DNA from: Trichomonas vaginalis G3
Taxonomy: Eukaryota; Parabasalia; Trichomonadida; Trichomonadidae
Assembly (NCBI RefSeq): GCF_026262505.1
Contig: NC_067203.1
Coordinates: 25,401,411 to 25,465,410 of the forward strand
DNA: 64,000 bases
Reading direction: 5' to 3'
In this document: piece by piece, positions 1 through 7,029 of the stretch
Position numbering within the stretch: position 1 is the first letter of the stretch
How the letters are laid out: the number at the start of each line of letters is the position of its first letter
Notes under the pieces: model-generated
Told to the model about the DNA's origin: nothing
What the model saw: only the letters and a program-made list of their open reading frames with translations
Database searches by the model: none
Position numbers and translations under genes: made by a program

Positions 1-589
1 ATATATAGTCTTTCTCTAAGTCAGGGTTGTTTTTCATTTCTTCGGGGGAGTGGTTTCCCAAACCTTTTTGTTTACGGCTATTGTAAATATTTAAAACTTG
101 TCTCATTTTTGCCTGGGAGAAGTGTCTATATTTGTCGTCATATGACATTTCATTTGCTTCACCACCTTGTGGTTGGTTTAAGTCTCTTAACATTTTTATA
201 CAACCGTCAATGACACCAAGAGCAGAATGGTTTTGGTCGACAATGAAATATTGGTTTACATTTTTTGAACGCAGATAGTTTTTTACATCATCTGATTTGA
301 AAGAACTTTCACAGTCAGATGTCAGTTTTGTTGGATGGTATTTGTCAACGAATATTGTCAAAGCTGCTAAGATATCTAAAATAGCTTTGGACCATAATGG
401 TATGGCTTCACAGTATCTTGTGTTTTGACCGACAAATATTAGCCAGTATGGTGGTCCATCTGTTCTAACTCTCGGAATGTTTTCCAAGATATCCATAAAC
501 CAAGCATTTGGTGTTGAACTAAAGATTTTTACCATGAGTGCTTTCTTTGTCGCTTTAGAAACATAGGGGTCCTTGTTTGGATTCGTCAT
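1..589 (-). CDS. Maverick integrase (rve family), partial at window edge
   Basis: This is the retroviral-type integrase that would insert the element. The frame is open from an ATG at 587-589 to the window edge (196 codons) and runs off it. It contains a candidate catalytic triad with the right spacing: D33 in WFMDIL, D92 in TSDCESS and D128 in LGVID, with 35 residues between the last two. Retroviral enzymes have glutamate at the third position; here it is aspartate, so the triad reads D,D35,D. The segments RTDGPPYWLIFVGQNTRY and HSALGVID fit an RNase H-like fold. No zinc-finger region is visible before D33. It is divergent from the gene at 607, with only 17 bases between the starts, so the two probably share a promoter. 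Confidence 0.85.
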   Translation of the reverse strand, partial: MTNPNKDPYVSKATKKALMVKIFSSTPNAWFMDILENIPRVRTDGPPYWLIFVGQNTRYCEAIPLWSKAILDILAALTIFVDKYHPTKLTSDCESSFKSDDVKNYLRSKNVNQYFIVDQNHSALGVIDGCIKMLRDLNQPQGGEANEMSYDDKYRHFSQAKMRQVLNIYNSRKQKGLGNHSPEEMKNNPDLEKDYI

Positions 590-606
590 TTTTTATCCTA
601 TAAGAA

Positions 607-1008
607 ATGGGTTTATTTGGCGCATTAGCAGGAGTTGCATCCAGATTTTTGCCCGCAGTGGGAACAATAGCCAGAGGTGTATTTGGAGTTGGAAGGAAGA
701 TTTTGAGTACATTAGGTATACTTAAAGAGAAAGCACAACCTATTATACAAACTGTACAGAAAGGTTGGGATGTAGCACGAGATGCAACAAATCTTATTCC
801 AAATCCTGAAACAAGAGGAAAAGTTCAAGGATGGATGGACAATGTAGGAAGACAAGCAGGAAACTATTATAACAAAGCAAATGACTACTATAACCAAGCA
901 GGACACTATATGGACCAAGGTGAAAGATTCTTTAACAGAGGATATAACCATGCACAACAGTGGGTAAACAATAACCAACCTCAACCGCCTCAAACGTGGG
1001 GAATGTAA
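607..1008 (+). CDS. Small Maverick protein with Gly/Ala-rich hydrophobic start
   Basis: This 133-residue protein has an N-terminal third rich in Gly, Ala, Val and Leu (GALAGVASRF) with spaced Arg and Lys, as in a membrane-active or amphipathic helix. It is followed by a Tyr/Asn/Gln-rich tail with repeated NYYNKAND-like segments and a proline-rich end. No enzyme motif is seen. Position beside the integrase and the amphipathic start make a minor virion or membrane-interacting protein possible, by loose analogy with small capsid-associated proteins of adenovirus-like agents; this is inference. The ATG lies 17 bases from the integrase start on the other strand. The stop is followed at once by a leader-like motif serving the next small ORF. 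Confidence 0.7.
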   Translation: MGLFGALAGVASRFLPAVGTIARGVFGVGRKILSTLGILKEKAQPIIQTVQKGWDVARDATNLIPNPETRGKVQGWMDNVGRQAGNYYNKANDYYNQAGHYMDQGERFFNRGYNHAQQWVNNNQPQPPQTWGM

Positions 1009-1027
1009 AGTTTTTTACTGAGATGAA

Positions 1028-1180
1028 ATGAACAATACAGCATTGAGACAAATAAGTTCAAGATGGATTTGTCGGCTTCCAGCAGTTACACCACGTGTTT
1101 GTCAAGTTCTTCCGATACCTCAGGAAGTTTTAGACCGACTTAAAAAACCTAAACAACCAGTTGAAAACAAACCAAACTAA
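1028..1180 (+). CDS. Small 50-residue ORF, unknown
   Basis: The ORF runs from ATG at 1028 to TAA at 1178-1180. The peptide is basic and contains two Cys (WICRLP and RVCQVL) and a proline/lysine-rich end (KKPKQPVENKPN). I do not recognise it. It is worth listing because it is preceded by the same leader, TTTTTTACTGAGATGAA, as the next gene, placed directly before the ATG in both cases, and because it fills the gap between two clear ORFs in the same direction. It may be a genuine small Maverick gene or the remnant of a longer one. Confidence 0.45.
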   Translation: MNNTALRQISSRWICRLPAVTPRVCQVLPIPQEVLDRLKKPKQPVENKPN

Positions 1181-1199
1181 AATTTTTTACTGAGATGAA

Positions 1200-1784
1200 A
1201 TGACCGAAGAAGTTGAAACGGTAGATTTGACACCACAAACAAAAAGTTCAGAACCATTGTCAAAACCTGTCAAAGAACTTACAGATGAAGAGAAAAATTC
1301 AATAATAGAAAGTGCCAGGTCTGGAAATACAAACCCTAACTACAAAGTCACTTTTCATAAAAATGGAACGGCAAGTATCTCAAAAAAGAAACAGACTCTC
1401 ACAAATAAAATATTGAAGTCTGAAGGAGCTTTCGAGACAACAGATGGAAAAGTTTACTTCACTGACCAACAGTTCATTATAGAACATCTCATTGACTTAG
1501 AGTCGAAATATTCTAAACTTTACAACAAACACAAAAAGTTGAAAGGAAAACAAAAACAAATGGCATATGATATTTATGAAGATGTTGACGACACAACTGT
1601 TCCTGCAAGTGAAGTAAAGTCAGAGAAACCGAAAAGTGACGAAAAACCGATAGAAGAAGAAAAACCAAAAACTGAAGATAAACCAAAACCAAAGTTTAGT
1701 TTGGAAACTAAACCAAGTCAACCTTCATTAGCTGGTATGGGTTGGCGTCAAAGACTTATGGCAGCAGGCGGTTATGTAAAGTAA
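1200..1784 (+). CDS. Charged Maverick protein with Lys/Glu/Pro-rich tail, unknown
   Basis: This 194-residue protein has an acidic N-terminus (MTEEVETVDL), a middle region with the segment NYKVTFHKNGTASISKK, a Lys-rich helix (LYNKHKKLKGKQKQ) and a tail of KPKSDEKPIEEEKPK type followed by GMGWRQRLMAAGG. The composition suggests a disordered or coiled scaffold or nucleic-acid-associated protein. I recognise no family. The start is fixed by the repeated leader TTTTTTACTGAGATGAA ending directly before the ATG, exactly as for the 50-residue ORF upstream. The frame is intact, unlike many genes in the right half of this element. Confidence 0.7.
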   Translation: MTEEVETVDLTPQTKSSEPLSKPVKELTDEEKNSIIESARSGNTNPNYKVTFHKNGTASISKKKQTLTNKILKSEGAFETTDGKVYFTDQQFIIEHLIDLESKYSKLYNKHKKLKGKQKQMAYDIYEDVDDTTVPASEVKSEKPKSDEKPIEEEKPKTEDKPKPKFSLETKPSQPSLAGMGWRQRLMAAGGYVK

Positions 1785-1789
1785 AGAAA

Positions 1790-1814
1790 AAAATATTTTT
1801 TTATTTTTATAAAA
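1790..1814 (+). promoter_or_regulatory. A/T-run leader shared by Maverick genes
   Basis: A run of A followed by TATTTTTTT, more T and A, then TATAAAA sits directly before the ATG at 1815. Nearly the same string occurs on the other strand before the helicase ATG (11,612-11,641), and a similar A7-TATTTTTTTT block lies before the gene starting at 10,339 (minus strand, near 10,347-10,372). Recurrence directly before ATGs on both strands suggests an element-specific promoter or leader. It does not contain the host TCAYW initiator. Promoter function is inference. Confidence 0.45.
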
Positions 1815-2066
1815 ATGCCCCCATATAGAATGGATAGAAAATCTGCTAGAATAAAAGCAGAGTTGCAAAGATATGGTTGGAGAGTTTCGAAGAATTTTAA
1901 ATATAAGAAAGGAAGACCCATAAAAGTCTATGACAAATTGTCTGGTCTTCGCTACGAAATGGATTTGGAAACAGCACGTGCAAATTATCCAAACAGACTA
2001 GAGAGGTTAGAAGAAGAACGTCTTATGGACATGCCTTTCGATGTTAGTGAACATTGCATGAAGTAA
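1815..2066 (+). CDS. Small basic Maverick protein, unknown
   Basis: This 83-residue protein has a strongly basic N-terminal half (MDRKSARIKAELQRYGWRV, then KNFKYKKGRPIKVYDK) and an acidic C-terminal half (LERLEEERLMDMPFD). The alternating basic and aromatic pattern would suit a small nucleic-acid-binding or virion-core protein, but no named domain is recognised. It is in the same direction as its neighbours with a 30-base gap to the upstream gene. The start is supported by the A/T-run leader that ends immediately before the ATG. Confidence 0.65.
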   Translation: MPPYRMDRKSARIKAELQRYGWRVSKNFKYKKGRPIKVYDKLSGLRYEMDLETARANYPNRLERLEEERLMDMPFDVSEHCMK

Positions 2067-2110
2067 AAATTTATTTTTTAAAAAGTGACATTTTTTAAAT
2101 TTTATTTGAA

Positions 2111-2215
2111 ATGTACGCTGAGTTTGTTGGAGAAGACCGTTGGGAAACTTGTTTGTTAGATGAGAAATATGAAATGGCATACCATTTTAAAACAATATAT
2201 TTTTACATATATTAA
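2111..2215 (+). CDS. 34-residue ORF abutting the next gene
   Basis: This is a short ORF from ATG 2111 to TAA 2213-2215, in the same frame as the gene whose ATG begins at the next base. The peptide is acidic at the start (MYAEFVGEDRW) and aromatic at the end (KTIYFYIY). It could be an upstream ORF controlling the following gene, or the start of a longer protein now interrupted by a single stop. It has an A/T-rich leader like the other Maverick genes. I do not recognise the peptide. Confidence 0.3.
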   Translation: MYAEFVGEDRWETCLLDEKYEMAYHFKTIYFYIY

Positions 2216-3076
2216 ATGCTTCAGGTTGAAAAACAAAGAACAAAAGTAGCAGATACAAAACCGTTAGACTATATCTTTACAAATGCTGGTAGGACTATTT
2301 CAGATGAAGAAATTTCATCCCGAGTATACAGGTTTGACTATCCAATTCGTTGGCTTCAAAGTCCTTCAGATGCAAAGGCAATAGGATTTAGAAGAGTTTT
2401 GTTTTCAAATAGAACTAACGCATTTATGTTCGCAGTATATTTTCATGGGCAGTATAAAGGTTCTGATGGTCTAATAGACAAATTTGCCGAAATGAGAATC
2501 TTTACAGTTCGTTCAGACGAAAGTCTTGAGAAAACTCTAAATGACTTTCAAACTCAAATGAACAAATATTATTGGGAATTTCAAGAAAAATACGACTCTT
2601 TACTAAATGGAACATACTATCTGAAACTAGAATATGACAAGATGAACTCCACCGTTTCATTTCAAAAGATTGAAATTAACCCTCCAAGAGATACAGAGTT
2701 TTTATTTTGGAAAGTAGACAAACGTTCTTGGGCACAATTTCTTCGGTTACTAAACCAGAACGAACCATTACCACCAGATGGTCCATTTCAATTTATACTT
2801 CCACCAGCAGATTTGACAGTTTATAGAAACGTGTTTGACCCTCAAAATGTTATGTGTCATGCAAGTTTCAGTTCAAGCAACAATAGTTTTCTATGTATTG
2901 GTAAGGACTTTTATGACTTTGCTTCTAAATTCTACGAACCACCTAGTAACAGTTTCTCTGACTTTCAAGTTTGGTTCACAACAAATGGTGTGCAACATAT
3001 TATTCCATTGTACTATGACTTTTATCTCGAATTGTCTTTCATATATAACTACGGAAAAGTGCTGAAAAAGTATTGA
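2216..3076 (+). CDS. Maverick virion-type protein candidate, 286 residues
   Basis: This is an intact 286-residue ORF without signal peptide or membrane segments. It is rich in aromatic residues and beta-strand-like segments (IRWLQSP, AFMFAVYFHG, YYLKLEYDK, FQFILPP, VQHIIPLYYDFYLEL). The segment DAKAIGFRRV follows a short beta stretch. I know no enzyme motif that fits. Its size and beta-rich character would suit a structural protein, possibly a spike or minor capsid component; this is inference. The ATG directly follows the TAA of a 34-residue ORF in the same frame. There is no sign of frameshift. A structural prediction would decide whether it is a jelly roll. Confidence 0.6.
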   Translation: MLQVEKQRTKVADTKPLDYIFTNAGRTISDEEISSRVYRFDYPIRWLQSPSDAKAIGFRRVLFSNRTNAFMFAVYFHGQYKGSDGLIDKFAEMRIFTVRSDESLEKTLNDFQTQMNKYYWEFQEKYDSLLNGTYYLKLEYDKMNSTVSFQKIEINPPRDTEFLFWKVDKRSWAQFLRLLNQNEPLPPDGPFQFILPPADLTVYRNVFDPQNVMCHASFSSSNNSFLCIGKDFYDFASKFYEPPSNSFSDFQVWFTTNGVQHIIPLYYDFYLELSFIYNYGKVLKKY

Positions 3077-3190
3077 ATGTGAAGATATTAGAAAATAACA
3101 TTTTTTCTAACATCGTAGAAAACTCATGAAAACAATTTATTTTTGACACTTTCACAAAAAACATAAAAAAGTGCAGTTAAACGTTAAGGT

Positions 3191-3565
3191 TTACTGAACT
3201 GGTTGGATGTCGCCTTCACAGGTTATGTAGAATGGTTGACCCGAGAAGTGAAGGAGAGACTGAATTGCCAATTTCATATGGGGTAGGGGGTTCTCCTTGT
3301 TTGGTATTTTTATCCAAGGACGTTTGTTTAGGAACTTAACAAGAGCTTCTTTCTTTGCTTGCTTTATGTCGTCGAAAGGAGTGTTTTCTGGTATTTGAAT
3401 TGGAATTCCAGTCGAAGTCTCGAGATTCAAGGCAGCCCTTCCAGAAATAGTGGTGAACTTGACCTTGGGCTTCATGACCTTGCGCAAGTAGTCTTTTACG
3501 CAGTCGTTAAGTTCAATTAGGTAAATTGCCTCGTCAAATCCTTCTGGCATTCCGAGTCCTTCCAT
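3191..3565 (-). CDS. Small Maverick protein, unknown, divergent from 3855 gene
   Basis: Starting at the first in-frame ATG (3563-3565) gives 124 residues beginning MEGLGMPEGFDEAIYL. The frame is open further upstream through the 22-bp minisatellite, but only with a TTG start, so the shorter form is preferred. The protein has mixed alpha/beta character with a basic middle (KDYLRKVMKPKVKF) and the segment KKEALVKFLNKRPWIKI. No family is recognised. It is transcribed away from the gene at 3855, the repeat array lying between the two starts, so both genes probably share this control region. Confidence 0.55.
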   Translation of the reverse strand: MEGLGMPEGFDEAIYLIELNDCVKDYLRKVMKPKVKFTTISGRAALNLETSTGIPIQIPENTPFDDIKQAKKEALVKFLNKRPWIKIPNKENPLPHMKLAIQSLLHFSGQPFYITCEGDIQPVQ

Positions 3566-3854
3566 CCGACAGAAAAATTTTCCTTCCGACAGAAAAAATT
3601 TTTCCTTCCGACAGGAAGAACTCTTCCAGTTGTCCGTCCGTAAACCATTCAAATTTTCGAAAATTGAGAACTTTTTGGTCGAACTTCAGAAAAAGTTTTT
3701 CCTTCCAACAGAAAAAGTTTTTCCTTCCAACAGAAAAAGTTTTTCCTTCCAACAGAAAAAGTTTTTCCTTCCGACAGGAAAAAATTTTCCTTCCGACAGG
3801 AAAAGTTCTTCCTTCCGACAGGAAAAGTTCTTCCTTCCGACAGGACACAAACGA
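3566..3854. repeat. 22-bp minisatellite between divergent genes
   Basis: This is an array of about ten imperfect copies of a 22-bp unit built from CCTTCCRACAG followed by AAAAAGTTTTT or close variants. Three copies lie at 3566-3625 and seven to eight at about 3690-3850, with unrelated sequence between. Each unit contains a short dyad (GGAAAAA...TTTTTCC). Because 22 is not a multiple of three, the array is read through all frames in turn, and it contains no stop codon in several frames on both strands. It could act as a shared promoter with repeated binding sites, or add repeated residues to either neighbour. Confidence 0.85.
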
Positions 3855-4205
3855 ATGTCCCACGTCCCACCAACCCAGTCCATTCCCAAACCAGAGGAAC
3901 CTAAAGAACCACAACAGTCTCCTCAGCAACCTCAGTTCCAGCAAGTACCTCCACCAAATTACTACCAATTTCCACCTCAAGGTTACTACCCACCACAAGG
4001 CTTCCCGAACTACCCTCCTCTGCCTATGCCTTACTTCCCCAACCCTTGGATGTTCCAGCAAGCTCCACCCCAGCAATTCCAATCTCAATCCAAATCGAAG
4101 AGAGACCAAGAGTTCGAAGAAGGTCTGAACCGTTTACGCAAAGAGTATGCCACAGCTCCAATTGAGAGAAAGTTGTTCCCGGACCAAAAATATAATTTAT
4201 GTTAA
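3855..4205 (+). CDS. Proline/glutamine-rich Maverick protein, unknown
   Basis: The preferred start is ATG 3855, giving 116 residues that begin MSHVPPTQSIPKPEEP. The frame stays open upstream through the minisatellite only with a TTG start. The first two thirds are Pro, Gln and Tyr rich (YYQFPPQGYYPPQGF, PYFPNPW); the last third is charged and helical (SKRDQEFEEGLNRLRKEY). This looks like a disordered virion or assembly protein; no family is recognised. The coding end runs into the repeat block beginning with the AAAAATATAATTTATGTTA type sequence, so the original C-terminus may have been replaced by repeat-derived codons. Confidence 0.5.
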   Translation: MSHVPPTQSIPKPEEPKEPQQSPQQPQFQQVPPPNYYQFPPQGYYPPQGFPNYPPLPMPYFPNPWMFQQAPPQQFQSQSKSKRDQEFEEGLNRLRKEYATAPIERKLFPDQKYNLC

Positions 4206-4308
4206 CATGTTAGATCTCACCTGTTTTTTCACCTCTTTTTTCACCTCATGAATTTTCATGAATTTCCTTAAGATAGAAAAAATATAATTTAGTTTTATTT
4301 TTTTATTT

Positions 4309-4519
4309 TGTATGTAAAGATATGATTTCAGGGATTTTTTTGACGAAGTGTAAACCTTCACTTCGTCAAAAAATAACAGTTATCTAATGAAAAAGTGTCA
4401 TTTTTTGTATTTTTTTGTATGTAAAGATATGATTTCAGGGATTTTTTTGACGAAGTGTAAACCTTCACTTCGTCAAAAAATAACAGTTATCTAATGAAAA
4501 AGTGTCATTTTTTTGTATT
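4309..4519. repeat. 107-bp tandem duplication, each copy with a strong hairpin
   Basis: Two consecutive copies begin at 4309 and 4416 with a period of 107 bases. Each contains a perfect inverted repeat: arms TTTTTTGACGAAGTG and its complement with an 8-base TAAACCTT loop, at 4336-4373 and 4443-4480. Each copy also contains the TGTATGTAAAGATATGA block that elsewhere precedes the KilA-N genes. No ORF spans the region. A hairpin flanked by T and A runs can form on either strand; terminator, processing signal or replication structure are all possible. Confidence 0.8.
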
Positions 4520-4576
4520 TGACGAGAATGTCGGGTAGATGGTTAGATCTAACACGTTTTCTAACCCCTTGAATTT

Positions 4577-4740
4577 GTCATGACTTCTTCATCGTAATGA
4601 GCGTAAATGTTTTGTCATGATTTCATCGTAAATGTTTTGTCAAGACTTCTTCGTACATTTTTTGTCATGACTTCATCGTACATGTTTTGTCAAGACTTCT
4701 TCATCGTAATGAGCGTAAATGTTTTGTGAAGAATATAGCA
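4577..4740. repeat. Irregular repeats of GTCATGACTTC...GTAAATGTTTT type
   Basis: About five imperfect copies of a 30-45 base unit lie here, built from GTCA(T/A)GACTTC, (T)TCATCGTA with optional ATGAGCGTA, and AATGTTTT. The same unit recurs at about 5196-5250 and, in inverted orientation, near 6330-6360 and 6468-6486. No protein is encoded. These copies, together with the palindromic clusters, frame the gene at 5317. Remaining sequence in 4206-4308 and 4520-4576 holds further partial copies and T runs; I see no gene there. Confidence 0.6.
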
Positions 4741-4779
4741 ACAGTCTGAATTCCGACGGTTGCTTTTTATACAAAATTC

Positions 4780-5061
4780 ATGCAGGAAATTCTTGAGTTT
4801 TGGTTGAAAGAATACGGTGGAGCCAAAAGTGGCTCGACCTCAAAACAAGCATTTTATGAGCTTACAAAGGGTGTTATGAATGAATTCAAATGTATTTACA
4901 TACATCCTGACCTCGTTCATTTTGTTGCTGAATTCAGCAAAAATATAATTTATGTTAGCATGTTAGATCTAACATGTTTTCTAACACGTTTTCTAACATG
5001 GTCTAAAACTCTCGAAAATCATGAAATTTACACCAAAAATAAAGTTTATGTTAGAATGTGA
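4780..5061 (+). pseudogene. Truncated KilA-N domain fragment
   Basis: The first about 54 codons from ATG 4780 resemble the second half of a KilA-N DNA-binding domain, ending in CIYIHPDLVHFVAEF, the position where KilA-N proteins have a conserved YIHP...FA(Q/E)W segment. The coding sequence then runs straight into the palindromic repeat block, giving about 40 residues of repeat-derived sequence before a stop. The N-terminal half of the domain is missing. It is most likely a remnant left by rearrangement between repeats, since two other KilA-N loci lie 2-3 kb downstream. Assignment rests on motif resemblance only. Confidence 0.5.
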
Positions 5062-5223
5062 GATCTAACATGTTTTCTAACACGTTTTCTAACATGGTCT
5101 AAAACTCTCGAAAATCATGAAATTTACACCAAAAATATAATTTATGTTAGAATGTTAGATCTAACATGTTTTCTAACACGTTTTTTCACCTCTTGAATTT
5201 GTCATGACTTCTTCGTAAATGTT
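4925..5223. repeat. Palindrome-rich repeat cluster, left side of cassette
   Basis: This cluster holds about 2.6 tandem copies of a 97-bp unit (starting near 4938, 5035 and 5132). Each unit has a TTAGATCTAA dyad; in the first copy the perfect palindrome is CATGTTAGATCTAACATG at 4959-4976. The dyad is followed by TTTTCTAACACG and TTTTCTAACATGG spacers. The cluster starts with the perfect palindrome TTGCTGAATTCAGCAA at 4925-4940. The same units occur in reverse orientation at 6253-6483 and partly at 6654-6835, so they flank the gene at 5317 as inverted repeats. Confidence 0.8.
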
Positions 5224-5316
5224 TTGTCAAGACTTCTTCGTAATGAGTGTAAAGGACCCAAAAATAAAGTTAGTTTTATTTTTTTTATTTTTTTTATTTT
5301 GTATAAAAAAATAAAA

Positions 5317-6252
5317 ATGTCAACAATCGGCACAACAACAATTCAAACAACAGCACCAAACTCGTTAGTCATGAATCCAACATCTATGTTAGTAGAGATG
5401 AAAAGCTTCATTCCTTCTTCATATACTTTTGAAACAGAAATCCAGAAGATAAAGCAAGAACTTTTAACAAGTAATTTAGACTGTAGTGCGAAAGATGAAA
5501 CAAATGAACAGTATCTTTATGAAATGCAGGACCTCATCGACCATTTACCCAAATTGCCTGAAATCCAACAACAAAAACTAACTATTCCTGAATTCGACGA
5601 AATTGAAGTCAAAGCAACTGACTCAGTAGAAATAAAGAAGTTCATACGAAAGGTAAACTATGAGTTTCTAGGATTTCATTGCAACCATAAGGTTATGGAC
5701 AAAGATTGCGACATGGTATATAAGAATGTTTCTGACATATATAAATCTGAAGAATTTAAGACCTACGACAACTTTGTTTCGTTAGTTGCTGAATGTGTAT
5801 GGCAGATAAGAGATAAAGATAGAAGAGGTAAGGTATGGAACAAACAAATAAGACCCGCTATGTTTGAGATGAAGAGAGCAATTGACGCTTTAGTTGTTTT
5901 AGCTGGTAAGGTTTCAGAATATAACGCAAAAATGAACCCGCAATGTTCTAAATGTAAAGCAGCAATGAGGAGATATAACTACTCCGTCAAAGAGATAGAA
6001 AGAATGAGAAACGACTATGCAGATTTAAAGAAAGAAGCAGAAAAACCAGCAGAAGATAAAATGGACATGTTAGAATTTCTGAACAAAAACTATCCAACAG
6101 CAGAAGATTTCCTTCTATCTGACGTCAAGAAGAAATATAAAGAAACCTTCGGCATAGTTAAAACATTCGATGTACTAAAAGAAGAAATAGAAGCTTCAAA
6201 ACTGTTTAAAGTCATGAACCATCGCAACATATACCATGTAAAACGCTTGTAA
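5317..6252 (+). CDS. Accessory Maverick protein within inverted-repeat cassette
   Basis: This 311-residue protein starts at ATG 5317; the open frame upstream has no ATG. Residues 1-50 are Thr/Ser rich. The middle is helical and charged, with the cysteine pair NPQCSKCKAAMRRY followed by a coiled-coil-like stretch. The last about 60 residues (NYPTAEDFLLSDVKKKYK onwards) look like a compact helical, perhaps winged-helix, C-terminal module ending VKRL. A second copy of only this C-terminal module lies at 6484. The gene is flanked on both sides by inverted copies of palindromic repeats. The upstream TTAGTTTTATTTTTT...TTTTGTAT block is shared with the KilA-N genes. Function is unknown; a DNA-binding or regulatory role is a guess from the neighbours. 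Confidence 0.65.
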   Translation: MSTIGTTTIQTTAPNSLVMNPTSMLVEMKSFIPSSYTFETEIQKIKQELLTSNLDCSAKDETNEQYLYEMQDLIDHLPKLPEIQQQKLTIPEFDEIEVKATDSVEIKKFIRKVNYEFLGFHCNHKVMDKDCDMVYKNVSDIYKSEEFKTYDNFVSLVAECVWQIRDKDRRGKVWNKQIRPAMFEMKRAIDALVVLAGKVSEYNAKMNPQCSKCKAAMRRYNYSVKEIERMRNDYADLKKEAEKPAEDKMDMLEFLNKNYPTAEDFLLSDVKKKYKETFGIVKTFDVLKEEIEASKLFKVMNHRNIYHVKRL

Positions 6253-6483
6253 ATAGTTATGTTAGAAAACGTGTTAGAAAACATGTTAGATCTAACATTC
6301 TAACATAAAATATATTTTTGGTCATTTACAATGAAGTCTTGACAAAACATTTAAGTTCGATGAAGTCTTGAAAATTCATGAGTTTTGTGTGTTTTAGACC
6401 ATGTTAGAAAACGTGTTAGAAAACATGTTAGATCTAACATTCTAACATAAAATATATTTTTGGTCATTTACAATGAAGTCTTG
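6253..6483. repeat. Palindrome-rich repeat cluster, right side of cassette
   Basis: Two copies of a block (about 6257-6345 and 6398-6487) are the reverse complement of the cluster at 4925-5223: GTTAGAAAACGTG, GTTAGAAAACATG, TTAGATCTAA and CTAACATAAAATATATTTTT in that order. Between them lies AAAATTCATGAGTTTTGTGTG. Together with the left cluster this forms a broken inverted repeat around the gene at 5317. Confidence 0.8.
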
Positions 6484-6653
6484 ACAAAAACTATCCAACA
6501 GCAGAAGATTTCCTTCTATCTGACGTCAAGAAGAAATATAAAGAAACTTTCGGCATTGTTAAAACATTCGATGTACTAAAAGAAGAAATAGAAGCTACAA
6601 AACTGTTTAGGATTTCAAATATACATCGTACAATTCATGTAAAACGCTTGTGA
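6484..6653 (+). pseudogene. Duplicated 3' end of the 5317 gene
   Basis: This segment repeats the last about 55 codons of the upstream gene almost exactly for 40 codons (YPTAEDFLLSDVKKKYKETF is identical), then diverges: the real gene ends KLFKVMNHRNIYHVKRL and this copy ends KLFRISNIHRTIHVKRL, both closing with HVKRL and a stop. There is no start codon, and it begins abruptly after a copy of the GAAGTCTTGACAAAA repeat. It is therefore a displaced alternative 3' end, probably generated by recombination between the flanking repeats. Confidence 0.8.
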
Positions 6654-7029
6654 AAAAAGAGGTGAAAAAACAGGTGAGATCTAACATGCTAACATAAAAT
6701 ATATTTTTGCTGAATTCAGCACGAAAATTCATGAGTTTTGTATGTTTTAGACCATGTGAAAAATTAGGTGAAAAAACAGGTGAGATCTCACCTCTTCACC
6801 TAAACATTATTTTTGCTGAAAAATGACCAAATTTCATGAATTTCCTCATATGCTTGCTTCCCTCGGAAAACCGAGAGAAGAGATTCCGTACGAAAACAGT
6901 GAAGAACAGCGAGTAGGTAAGAAACCTTAGTCGCCAAAACTCTATGAAAACAGTGAGTTTCCTTAAGATAGAAAAAATAAAGTTAGTTTTATTTTTATTT
7001 ATTTTTTTATTTTGTATGTAAGAACAGAA
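6654..7029. other. Inter-gene repeat region with gene debris
   Basis: The region begins with inverted copies of the GAGGTGAAAAAACAGGTGAGATCT type repeat seen near 4206-4250 (about 6654-6690 and 6745-6805). A 26-codon ORF at 6850-6930 (MLASLGKPREEIPYEN...) looks like a gene fragment; I do not recognise it. The last 50 bases carry the TTAGTTTTATTT...TTTTGTATGTAA block that leads into the next KilA-N gene. No complete gene is present. Confidence 0.6.

Noticed and set aside
3566-3854. CRISPR-like array
   Set aside because: The 22-bp units are directly tandem with no unique spacers, and the genome is eukaryotic.
3526-4128. Long ORFs through the minisatellite in other frames on both strands
   Set aside because: They start with TTG or lie antisense, and outside the repeats their sequence is the shadow of the two neighbouring genes.
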